This document shows, piece after piece, positions 25,634 to 36,155 of a DNA stretch of 64,000 nt. Source of the DNA: Cucumis sativus. Its lineage: Eukaryota > Streptophyta > Magnoliopsida > Cucurbitales > Cucurbitaceae. Made by a program: the position numbers and the translations under genes. Below the pieces are notes generated by a model. The model saw only the letters and a program-made list of their open reading frames with translations, was not told where the DNA came from and did not search any database. Every line of letters begins with the position of its first letter. Within the stretch, counting starts at the first letter, position 1. The stretch covers positions 14,589,837 through 14,653,836 of the forward strand of contig NC_026660.2 of NCBI RefSeq assembly GCF_000004075.3, in the 5' to 3' direction.

Positions 25634-25790
25634 ATACGTGGAGTAACTCCCGATACAGTAGTAAAGACAAGATGTGTAGGCGGATCAACTCATCAAGTTT
25701 CCATTGAAATAGGATCCACACAAGGAAAAACACTTGCCATTCGTTTGTTATTAGGGGCATCCCGGAAACGTCCCGATCGAAATATGGACA
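25634..25790 (+). pseudogene. rps7: Nuclear copy of a plastid rps7 fragment (NUPT)
   Basis: One frame is open through this stretch. It reads [13 protein letters not shown], then [18 protein letters not shown], then [15 protein letters not shown], which is unmistakably the middle of chloroplast ribosomal protein S7. Codon choice and nucleotide sequence look like plastid DNA with scattered substitutions. There is no start codon context, both ends are missing and the similarity fades at about 25634 and 25790. I infer an old transfer of plastid DNA, direct or through the mitochondrion, now non-functional. The surrounding sequence is ordinary AT-rich nuclear intergenic DNA. Confidence 0.88.
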
Positions 25791-25929
25791 CTCAATTTGA
25801 ATTCTGTTTTTTAACTCTACATTCGAGATCATTCAATTCTTAAGAAATAAAACATTCTTTTTTATTCTTCTCATTGTACCAATTTTAAAATGATTTTTTA
25901 TTAAATAACAATCAAAATAGAAGAACTAT

Positions 25930-26120
25930 CGAAAATAGTAAATTTGACACAATATTTACAATATATACCAAAATTTTCAGATTCTATTAATAATACACAT
26001 TGATAGTCACTGATATGATTCTATTAGTGACTGATAGTCGGTGATAAAAATCTATCATCGATAGAATCCAAAATTTTACTATAATTTTTTATTGTTTTAA
26101 TTTATTTTATTATTTTTAAA
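25930..26120. repeat. Interspersed palindromic repeat, family A
   Basis: Contains gattctattagtgactgata, then aatctatcatcgatagaatc, then aaaattttactataattt. The tctatcatcgataga core is itself palindromic. It begins about 140 bp after the plastid fragment. Confidence 0.55.
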
Positions 26121-27309
26121 AAATGTTTTAACTATAATATATCATGGAATATTGTAAGTTGTAAACTTTTTCTACAAAATTATAATACAATTATAATATG
26201 TATTATGATGTAAGATAAATGATATAATTTTACAAAATAATAATTATACAATTTTTTTTACATAAAATATGTCCATAAATATATTGATATAGTTTATTGG
26301 TTATATAATTTATATATAAGAGTACTTTAAAAAATAAAAAATATTGAATTTCTTTTATAAAAAAATAGCAAAGTCTGTCAAACTTTCTGGACTTCAATTA
26401 AATGTTCTCTCTTTCCTTAATAATAGTATCAAACACATTTTAAACAAAGTCTTAAATTATAATTTAATTTATGAATTTACTGCCAAATACATATTTGAAA
26501 ACATAAAACTATAAGTTTGGTTTTTTTTGTTAAATGAATTGTTTTCAAATTTCCGACTAAATATACATTGGATTTTGTTGAATAATATTATTTGATCGCG
26601 AAAATTAACCTATAAATTCTATGTTTATCTCGAATTTTCTATCATTCATAATATATCTTTTCCTTTCTATCAAAGTGTTTAAGAAAAAAAAAGAGTCTAA
26701 AATATCATTTTGATATAGTTTGAAACTTGTTTAATTTTAGTTTTTATACTTTCAAACATCTAACTTTAGTTCTTCAACTTTTATTAAGATATCTTAAATT
26801 CAGCTCACATTTTTTATTTATGTTATTCTTTTTTTAAAAAGTTATCTACTAATACTTTTAGCTATAAATTTTGAAACACATACGTACATATTAAACTTGG
26901 ACACTTAAAAATACATGATAACAACGAGAATGCATAGATTTTTATTAAAGTAACGTGTACATATATATGTGTATTTGTTCTTGAGCTCTTCTTGATAATT
27001 GAATTATATTTTCAGTAGATACTTAATAATGTAATGTTTATTTTTAACAAAAACTTCAAATTTGAGTACAACAATTATGTGATAAAAGATTGAATCTCTT
27101 ATTTTTAGGAATACAAATTGTGTCAATCCCATTTAACCAAACTTTGTTATTTAAGTTTTACTGTTAATTAAATAAGATAGCGTTTATCTATTTAATTTTA
27201 AAATACACAAATTTATTTAGACAAATTATGAAAAATGGACTTAAATGGATAGAAAACGTAAATATATTTTATTTGGAATCCGAAGGATTTCTCGAGTTTT
27301 ATGGTGCAA

Positions 27310-27407
27310 TGGGCCTTATAATCAGACGGGTATGGGCCAAGTTCCCAATTCCTTTGATTTTGGGCCTGCGCCTTGGTGAGAATCAAACATCCGAGCAGCC
27401 TAGCCCA
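27310..27407. promoter_or_regulatory. Cluster of site II-like (TGGGCC/T) motifs
   Basis: TGGGCC occurs at 27310-27315, 27333-27338 and 27361-27366, and AGCCCA (TGGGCT on the other strand) at 27402-27407. In plants such clusters mark TCP-regulated promoters of growth and ribosomal genes. Here the nearest gene start is 1.5 kb away, so the role is uncertain. Confidence 0.3.
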
Positions 27408-28504
27408 TCCAAAATAGCTATTGGGTTAAGTACATAGATAGCTCTAAGGATAGACTCATATTTCGTAGGAAAAGTAATTGTATTATTGGTATGACTTTTG
27501 GATTAATGATTAAATATATAACCACATCTAACGATAAACATAGAAAAATCTATAGATCAGAATCTGTTTACGATACATTTATAGAAATGAATCTAAAATT
27601 TTAGATATTTTGAGCTTGATTGCTATAATTTATAATTGTATTTTCAGAAATTGTGACCCATTACTGTATTTTCAAATTTACAACCAGATACAAAATTTAA
27701 ATTTTAAAATTTAAAATTAGAGCCAAACCTATTTTCGAATTAAGGAAAAAGAATAATAAAATAAATGAATTATTTATTTTTGAAAGTAGTTTTTGAATCA
27801 CGACTTTACTTTTCTTGTTATGATTAAATTAGTGTGTATCGAAATGGACAAAACAAAAGATGGGAAACCAAACCTCTCTTAGAGATGTCTTTATCCATAT
27901 TTTGTAGATGAGATTAGCGTTGATACATTCATAAAAGCACGTCTAAATTTTGTAATATCTACAAATTATTTTGTACGAGTTGTGTTAAAGTTTCAAATAT
28001 TTTGAACTTTATTGTTATATTTGCGGTTGTTCCTAAAAAAAACTCATATTTCATGGTATAAATCCATTTCGTTTTTCCTTCGACTTTTCATGTGTTTTGC
28101 AACTCAAATTTTTTACTTCATTGCCAACAATAGCTTGGCCGAGTTTATATTAATGACCAAAATGATCATTATTTGAATCTCCATACTTTCATATTGTACT
28201 AAAAAAGATTTCTTTCTTCGTTATACAAAAATAATATTTGAAACAAATGAACAACTTCCTTCTCACCAAAATATCCTCCATCAATAAAAAGAAAGTGTAT
28301 AAAATTTTACTAATTTTGTCATTTTAATGTTTATGAAAACTATTTCTCCTCCGCTTTCAAAATGCGAAAGCGTACATATTATCGTGAGATTTTAGTCATT
28401 AATACATAAATATAATGGAAACATTATATTCATGAAATGAAAATTTGAGACCTACAAATTTAATAAGAAAATGATTTTAAATAAGTAAACTTTTAAAAAA
28501 TATT

Positions 28505-28650
28505 TCAAAATATAGCAAAAATATAAAAAATATCTATTTATGATAGGCACACACAAGAGTTTACATTCATTTATCACGATCCATTGGATAGGTATTGTGA
28601 TTTTTTTATACTTATTTTGCTATATTTAAAAATAATTTAATAAGATATAC
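28505..28650. repeat. Interspersed palindromic repeat, family A, with 11-bp inverted repeat
   Basis: ATATAGCAAAA at 28510-28520 pairs exactly with TTTTGCTATAT at 28615-28625, with tatctatttatgatagg inside the left half. It lies about 250 bp upstream of the first RBR gene. Confidence 0.6.
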
Positions 28651-28902
28651 AAAATTATTTATTTGATAAAATTAAGAAAATATTACATATAAATTTAACC
28701 AAAAAAAAAAAACAATGAATAAATTAGAAAAAAATAGAATTGTTGAACTAAAAGCTTTAAGATGCGTTATTTTTGGTAAATTTTTCAAACCACATTGTTA
28801 CAAAATTAAAGAAGAAGAAAAATTAAGGATTAAAAGTGATTTTTATAATTACTTCTTGCGATAAATACTGAAAACCAAGTGTAGAGTCCGGCCGGGCCGA
28901 CT

Positions 28903-31900
28903 ATGGCAGCCAAACCCTCTCTAGATTCCGACGACGACGACTTCAGCGCCATATCGTCTCAGCAGCTTCGTGATTTCATGGACGTCTTATCAATGGAATC
29001 GGACCTCGACCTTGCCTACAATCTCCAACTTGAAGAAGCTCTCGTTGCATCACTCGCTTCATCCTCTTCCTCCTCTTCAATTCATCGGCCTGAAGTTCAA
29101 AATTTCGAACACGTTGATAGACCTAGAATCGGCACACTCCATTCCAGGGACGTCGAGGAATGCGATCGGATATTCCAAGACTGGCTGCAAACGGAGTTTG
29201 ATATGCGCAGGACTGGCGGCGAACGTCACCGTCAGGTTCACAATCATGGTTGCGCTAGGGGGATTCTAAATATTCGCGATGATGATTGGAGAGATCAAAG
29301 TGAGAATTCTCGTAAACCCTTCGGTGAGGGATGCTCGAATGGCGTTGACGATCAGGGAGTTTTTAAGCTTTACTTCAAGGGTTTGGTGGGCGAGGAAGAG
29401 ATTGGTAATGAGAAACGTGTTGTGGCTGGAATCGGTGTTGCAATTTGCAATCCGGAAGATAAATTAGTGGTTGAAGTGAAAAGACGCCTTCCAGGAAATG
29501 AAAGGAGTAAAATTGTGGCTGAGCTTAAGGCTTTGATCGCAGGATTCAATGTAGCTTTGGATTTGAAATTGAAGCGCCTCTGTTTTTACTCCGACTACTA
29601 TCCTCTCTTTCAATTTGTAAGGCTTCTCTTTGCTCTTGTTCATTGTTTAATCCTTAACAAATTTCTTGCAATTACTTGTTTATCAATGAACTGCTCCCAA
29701 TATAATTCTGTATTTAAATACTTTAGCTGTCTTCTACATCGATCTCGAGACATTTATATGTTGGTATATTACTATATTTGTATCACGTGGCATGGGACCC
29801 TTGTATATTACTTTAATAATGGTTTGATTTCTTGTGCACATACCACAAGATGGAGGACTTTAACTGCGTAGATGACTGTAAAAAATGTGATGATAATGTT
29901 AGTTAAAACCCATTTTAAAACACTTTCTTAAGCTACTCGAGGAACTAGGTCCGTTTATATCTTTTACATGAGTGGATGGAGCTGCTAAATGATGCAATGT
30001 GAAGTTTATTGTTTAGTTTCAAACTTTGAAGATAACCCCATCAATTTTAAGTAATTTCGATAAAGAAATAGTGATTAATTTCTTCTTGAGTATCTGATAG
30101 ATCCCGGATATAATTAATATAAAAGATAGTAGAAAGTCAAAGGACCCTCCCAATCTTGAGAACTACACTCAAGCCCTAATTCACTCACTACAACTAATTA
30201 CTATTATGTCCTTAGTACCCTAATAACCCCTAATACAAATCCTATCAGCATCATGATAGAAGGGGGTTCTAAATTTATTCTCCATTAGCAGGAATTTCTA
30301 TCTAGAAGTTAGAACTGAGTCAACTGACAGTCATTGAAGAAGATGCGTCTGCGTTAAAGTAATATTGAAAATGGATATATTAGCAAAAATAGAAGATGAT
30401 AAATAGAGAAACAGAGACAGTACTCTGCTATGATTCTATTAATGATAAATTCCAGATGAGTTCACAAAATATCCACACAATACACTAAAGAACAGCACAG
30501 TAAAATAAGAAAGAAAAGGCAGAAATAAATGCCAAGGTTATTCTCCAGCTCCTTCGAGAAAGCTGGAATCTTCTCTTCAAAAGCCTCAGCAGCGTTTACC
30601 CAAATATGACCCGGTTTGCTAATCCCCAAAACATTCCTTATATACCTCATCAAGGGTGAGTTCCCCCCCCAAGAACCTCCCCACCATTGGTCTTCTGTGT
30701 AATTCCCATCACACCCTTTTTGTAGGTGTAAATGATTTGGAGGTCTAACATAATGTTGAGCAAAATGTTGTAGATGGATGATGTTTGACTATATTGTAGA
30801 TGGCTGATGTTTGAATATAAAGGGCTAGTTATATCATTAGGGTGTCTTCTTTCCATGAGTACAATTATTAGTAATTCCTTCCCAAGCCTTTCAAGTAATG
30901 TTTTATAGTTTGTTTTTAATGAAAGCAGTGTTCCAAAACAGGTGATTTCGATGTGCTCCCAAGGTTGAGTGTTTTTGTTTGAAATTGTTGATATCAGGTT
31001 AAGTTGTTCAACTTGTAACTTATTTCTAGAAACATATCAGACAGTCCAATATCTTATTATTAACCCATGGACAGATCACTGGCAGATGGCCACCCAAGCA
31101 GCGCAAGGTTGCTGCTCTACTCAGTCAGTTAGCTCATCTTCGAGTACGTTTTGACTCTTGCACTCATGTGCATGTGGCTCGACATGATATCAAATATGCG
31201 TTCAAATTAGCCAGAGATGCAATAGGTCCTCAGGTCACTCAAACTGAAGTTCCTGCTCCAAAGAAGAAGCTAAATGAAACTTGTGTTATTTGTTTGGAGG
31301 ATTGTGATGTTAGTAGGATGTTTGCAGTTGATGGCTGCTCGCATCGGTACTGCTTTTCTTGTATGAAACAACATGTGGAAGTGAAATTACTTCAAGGATT
31401 GGTGCCTAAGTGTCCTCATGATGGTTGTAAGTTTGACCTGAACGTTGATAGCTGTGCAAAATTCTTAACACCTAAAGATATGGCTACCATGCGCCAACGT
31501 ATTAAAGAAGCTTCCATACCTGTCTCGGAGAAAGTTTATTGTCCATATCCAAGATGTTCGGCTCTCATGAGGAAAGTTGAGGTCTTGGCATACACTAAAG
31601 ATGTCTTTGGTACTGCCAACCAATCTGGAGTGCGGAAATGCATGAAGTGTCATGGTCTTTTCTGTATCGACTGTAAGGTTCCTTGGCATAATCGCATTAC
31701 ATGCAACGACTATAAAAGATCAAATAATCTTCCAACGGAAGATGTGAAATTGAAGTCCCTGGCATCAACGTGTCTGTGGCGCCAATGCGTGAAGTGCAAT
31801 CACATGATTGAACTTGCTGAAGGTTGCTATCATATGACCTGCAGGTAGGTAACCTTATTCCTATTTATATCATAGTCATGACAGATTTTTATTCCCAAAG

Positions 31901-32594
31901 TGAAATATATGGTAAAAAGATAGACAGTTAACTCTGTTATTAACTCTCACTTTAAATTATTATAATTGTGGATCTGTTTAATGACTCTTAGCCCTGACTA
32001 AACTCAGGTGTTTACATCTGACTAGAAATTGAAATTCTGACCGATTCTTTACATTTTTTTTTTCTGCACACGAAGTTGAAGTTGATTGAGAATTAAATAA
32101 TAGTACTCGTGAAAATGGAATGGAAGTGGTTTTATTTGTTTGAATTTGTAAACGTTAGGTTTAGGGATACCTACTGCTTATGTTGGAAAAGTGAAAGGAA
32201 GGTTATCCATCATGAAATTCCCATCATCATTCCTTTTATTTGTTTTCTGGATGTGCACTATGAATGTCTAGAAGTTAATAGCGTATTCACGACTGCTTTT
32301 CAACTTATACCTGAAATTTATCTGAACCCACTCTAGTTTGCACCCCGATCATTTTGACCTCGAATTAACTTCTCGTCTTTTTGTTGTAGATGTGGTCATG
32401 AGTTTTGCTATAAATGTGGAGCAGAATGGAAAAATAAAAAGGCGACGTGTTCTTGCCCGCTTTGGGCAGAGAATCATATTTGGCACGACGATGATGATAG
32501 AGACTTTGATCATGATGATCGATACTACGATGACGAGGAAGACGAAGAAGAGCTTTATGATTCAGAGGATGAGTATTTTATTTTATTTGGTTAG
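28903..32594 (+). CDS. RBR-type (RING1-IBR-RING2) E3 ubiquitin ligase with N-terminal RNase H-like domain, copy 1
   Basis: Exons 28903..29616, 31075..31844 and 32390..32594 give 562 residues. An acidic and Ser-rich N-terminus (1-150) is followed by an RNase H-like fold of the RVT_3 type (about 154-260). Then come RING1 (C308, C311, C326, H328, C331, C334, C351, C356), IBR (about C394-C448) and RING2 (C476-C517). The RING2 Cys in EGCYHM (C489) is at the position that carries the ubiquitin thioester in RBR ligases, so activity is plausible. The first RNase H acidic residue is replaced by Lys (K159 in LYFKG), while E207 and D231 remain. The C-terminus (527-557) is strongly acidic. A 1458-bp intron 1 contains a solo-LTR-like element. 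The next gene downstream is a tandem paralogue with identical intron positions. Substrates are unknown. Confidence 0.92.
30095..30247 (-). mobile_element. Solo-LTR-like element inside intron 1 of the first RBR gene
   Basis: The 153-bp segment has ends TGATAG...CTATCA (TG...CA with a 6-bp terminal inverted repeat). It is flanked by GTATC on the left (30090-30094) and GCATC on the right (30248-30252), a 4-of-5 match to a 5-bp target duplication. Read on the minus strand it opens TGATAGGATTTGTATTAGGG and has a copia-LTR-like composition. No internal retroelement domain was found next to it, so it is either a solo LTR or one end of a very small element (TRIM). Confidence 0.5.
30248..30900. other. 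Intron DNA with TE-like sequence and a 26-bp tandem duplication
   Basis: Within intron 1 of the first RBR gene. It holds open but unrecognised minus-strand frames, a C8 run near 30663 and an imperfect tandem repeat (ttgtagatggatgatgtttg-type unit, 30768-30793 and 30794-30819). Composition differs from the rest of the intron, suggesting inserted DNA of unknown class. Confidence 0.3.
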
Positions 32595-33699
32595 CAAAAA
32601 AAAAAAAAAAGAAAAAAAAGAAAAAAACCATCCTTTCAGCTTCACTCTTCATAATGAACCAACTTATGATTTCATCTTTTGGTTGTAAATTGGTTGACCA
32701 TGGATGATACATTTGAACTTGCAAAATGATTCAAATGTTGAAGTGTAACTCTTGTTGGGGCTTCTGTTTTTGCAGCAGCTTCTAATCAATGAAGTTTCCC
32801 TTCCTCTAAGTTCTCTATTTCATGTCTTTTTTATGTATGTGTTCGATACCATTGTGTGTATTTTAATTTACATAAAATACTATATTTCTAAACGTGTTTA
32901 TTGCTACTTATAAATTTTATAAACAATTTCCTTCAATTTATATTCAAGATGTTAAATTAATTTTAAAAATAGTTTGTGCAGTAAGGACAAATCTGATGTT
33001 GTCATTTTCCGATTTGTCGTTTTGAGCTTTCTAAATTGTACGACCGACGATCCTCACTCTTCGAGGAAGCGACATGCAATGCAATGCAAAGACAGTTTTT
33101 TACCAATGTCCCCACGTCTACATTATTATTAGAGACTTTTTCTTTGAAGGGATATTGTTATTAGAGTTTGAAATCTGTATTGTTGTGAAAATAAACAATT
33201 CTAGTTTTATTGTTATTGTTTAATAAATAGCTGTGGGAATGAAAATTGTAAATAAAGTTGAAATTTGTATTCGAATTAGTAATATATAACTTACAATTTA
33301 TTATCTATTGATGTCATTTAAGAGTAGGAATATGGACAGTAAAAGAACCCATTAGTAATTCAAAAACATAAGTTTGCCTTGATCTAATTCTAAATTTGCT
33401 TCCGTAACTCTTAAAACAATACTCTAATCTTACTAAATAAAGATTTGTTAGTTGAAAAGTAGTATTAATAAACTAATTATGTTTATAATTCTAGAACATT
33501 CGGAGGATAAGAATCGGTTTTTTCAAAAGGAAAATCACAATAGTTAAACGAATTAGATTTTGACTCATAAGTCACAATCTTCATTTGTTTGAGGATTTTT
33601 GTTAGGAAATGAGTAATTACTGAGTCATTCGAAAAGTTTAAAAGAACCGCCAATTGGAATCGGTAACCACATTTAGAGCAGCGTTTCTCGTTGGAATCC
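32595..33699. other. Spacer between the tandem RBR genes
   Basis: Starts with a long A-rich tract (32597-32628) and the 3' UTR of the first RBR gene and ends as the short promoter and 5' UTR of the second. No additional gene is seen. A minus-strand open frame across 33483-33722 overlaps the second gene's start and is not supported. Confidence 0.5.
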
Positions 33700-36155
33700 A
33701 TGGCGTCCGGAGCAACGAACATCGATTCCGACCTAAACGACGATGAACTCGCTTACGACTTGCAAATGGAGGAAGTCATTGCCGCTTCACTCAATTTACT
33801 CCCCTCTACTTCTCACTCTCCTCCACCATCCACTTCATCTCGACCATCGCCATTCCCCGATGATGATTCCGAGAATCACGATGCGGTTATGTTATCGGAC
33901 GATGATGCTTCGGTGGGCGACGACGGGTTGGATCATCGGCTTAATGACCTCGTTGCCGGAGACTTTATCAACGTCTCCGATGATGAGTGGGGAGGCTACG
34001 ATTGGATGTCCTACCGTACGAGTGTATCTGCTCTCAAGTTATGTAATCCTTTGTTTGATCCCGAGGGTTCCAGATTGTATTTCAAGGGTTTGGTTAACGA
34101 AGATAGTGTCAGAGACGAAACAGTGACTGTGGTGGCTGTTTTTGATCCGAGAGAGAATTTATTGATGGAAGTGAAGAGTCCATTGGAGACTGTTAGAGAA
34201 CGCATGGCTATCAATCCAGTGGTTGCTGAGCTTATGGCTTTGATCGAAGGGCTTGAAGCGGCTCTTGTTTTTCCTTTGAGAAGAGTTTCCTTCTTCTGCG
34301 ATGACCGTGCGCTTTACCGATATGTAAGTTAGTATACTCATCATTTTCACTATTTTTAAACATTTCGAACAAAAATTGTCATTTCTGATGAATTAGATTT
34401 ATCAATATTTGGATCGTTGCTAAAATTTTTAGTACATGCTTGCTTCATATGATATTTGATTCTGCCCTTTTCATTGTACATTGGCGACCCACCATTGGAA
34501 CACTCAAGTAGTGATCTGAAAAGAAAGTGACACTGTTGAAAATTCTCTGTTCATTTCTTTTTTAATTCTAGAACTCTTTGCCACTGTTGTTGTCTGTTGA
34601 TTTGATACTAATTCTTTCCTTATCCTTCAAGCCGCCCTATGGTTCCTTTGTTGGACTGTTGCGAGTCATGATTCTGTTCAACTTTTAGATTCAACAGCAG
34701 AATTATTTAGTACTATGTGTGATTACTGAATGCAGATTACAGGCAGATTAAGGCCAAAACTGAAGGAGGTTGAAAGATTAGTCGACCAAGTGGGTCTTCT
34801 ACGAGGGTACTTCAGTTATTGTGAGCCCTTTTTGGTAGAACGAAATGATGTGAAATATGCCTTTAGATTAGCAAATTGCTACCCTGCTATAGAAACTAAG
34901 GACAGTAGGAAGTTTGTGGAGAATTGTAAGATTTGTTATGAAGATAGGGAATTGGATCAAATGTTTACAATAGATGATTGCCTTCACCGATACTGTTTTT
35001 CTTGCACGAGAAAGCATGTAGAAGTGAAGTTTCTTGGTGGTTCTGTGGCAAAATGTCCTCATGAAGGCTGTGAATCAGTAGTGAAAGTTGAGAGTTGTGA
35101 TAAGCTTCTCCCACCCAATGTAATTGAAATCATACAACAACGCTTAAAGGAATCTTCCATCCCCTTTTCAGATAAAGTTTATTGCCCACAACCTAGATGC
35201 TCTGCTTTGATGTCAAAAACTGAAGTTTTGGAGTATACCAAAGATATTCATGAGAATGCAGAGCACTCTGGCACCAGGAAATGCGTGAAATGCCACCAAC
35301 TTTTTTGCATCAAATGCAAATCCTCCTGGCACGTCAATATGACTTGTGAGGTCTACAAGAAGTCAATCCATAACACTCAAACAGAAGATGCGAAGCTGAA
35401 GATTCTAGCCAGAGAGAAGTTATGGCGACCATGTGCAAGATGTAGTCATTTGGTTGAACTTTCAGAAGGATGTTATCACATCATTTGCAGGTCTGCTTCC
35501 TTCGTTATCCTCCCATTTTTCTTTTTGTATATGCCTAATCTCACTCGAGTTTTTTAATATAGTCTAGTTTAATATAGTATTCGCATGAGAAGTTTTGGAT
35601 TCTATGGGGTGTATGGGTCACTAACCTCATAAGTCAGTCTTAAATAACTCAACTTCATTCATCGGCGAGCTCCATTTTTCCCTCTTTTCCCTCTCTCTAT
35701 TGTTTCCAAAATCCAGTCCAAACAACTTAGCACCTCAAACATAGACTTCCTAACTCCAACGTATTAACTCTAACTTCAGAATATGGCTCAAACGATTGGC
35801 CCTAAAGTCATTTCTTCTGCATTCCAGTCAATATTGAAAACTACCAACTAGGTTAATTGCTATTTCAAACCTACATTGTAGACAGTGGTGGGGCTTGTTT
35901 GGAATGACTTAATGAGTTGCAAAAAGTGATTTTAAATACTTTGATAGTCATTTCAAGTAGGCTCATTTTATGCTTTGAGCTTTTGAGCATAGTGATATAA
36001 CGGTTTTTGTACTCGTGGTTAATGTGAGGGGGTTATTTTTCTTCAGATGTGGACATGAGTTTTGCTATTCTTGTGGAGCTGAATGGAAGAACAAGCAACG
36101 AACGTGTTCATGTCCCATATGGGACGAAGAGAACATCATAAATGATGAACTGTGA
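33700..36155 (+). CDS. RBR-type E3 ubiquitin ligase with N-terminal RNase H-like domain, copy 2 (tandem duplicate)
   Basis: Exons 33700..34323, 34736..35490 and 36047..36155 give 495 residues. The ATG at 33700 (MASGATNIDSD) is chosen; the codon run extends upstream only through TTG. Domain order is as in copy 1: an RNase H-like region (about 124-232; Lys K129 at the first acidic position, E177 and D201 kept), RING1 from C272 to C320, IBR about C358-C412, and RING2 with the catalytic-type Cys C454 in EGCYHII. Introns fall at the same two places and phases: before ITGR, phase 0, and inside RING2 after TGC-AG, phase 2. This shows a tandem duplication. The protein ends IINDEL shortly after RING2 and lacks the long acidic tail of copy 1. 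The high divergence of the N-terminal 120 residues suggests the duplication is not recent. Confidence 0.92.

Larger units (their letters stand above)
20098..28880. other. Long AT-rich intergenic region with repeats and one organellar insertion
   Basis: No nuclear gene is supported over about 8.8 kb. Named contents are a GC-rich island (20826-20894), family A repeats (about 21470-21640, 24700-24880, 25930-26120, 28505-28650), a family B repeat (24350-24570), an AT microsatellite (22630-22648), a 19-bp tandem duplication (23714-23751), a plastid rps7 fragment (25634-25790) and a cluster of TGGGCC/AGCCCA motifs (27310-27407). Apart from the plastid fragment, the open frames here are short, A/T-biased and unlike any protein family I know. 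Confidence 0.55.

Noticed and set aside
27228-27437. 69-codon plus-strand open frame
   Set aside because: No motif or splice context. The interesting part of this stretch is the site II-like motif cluster, not the frame.
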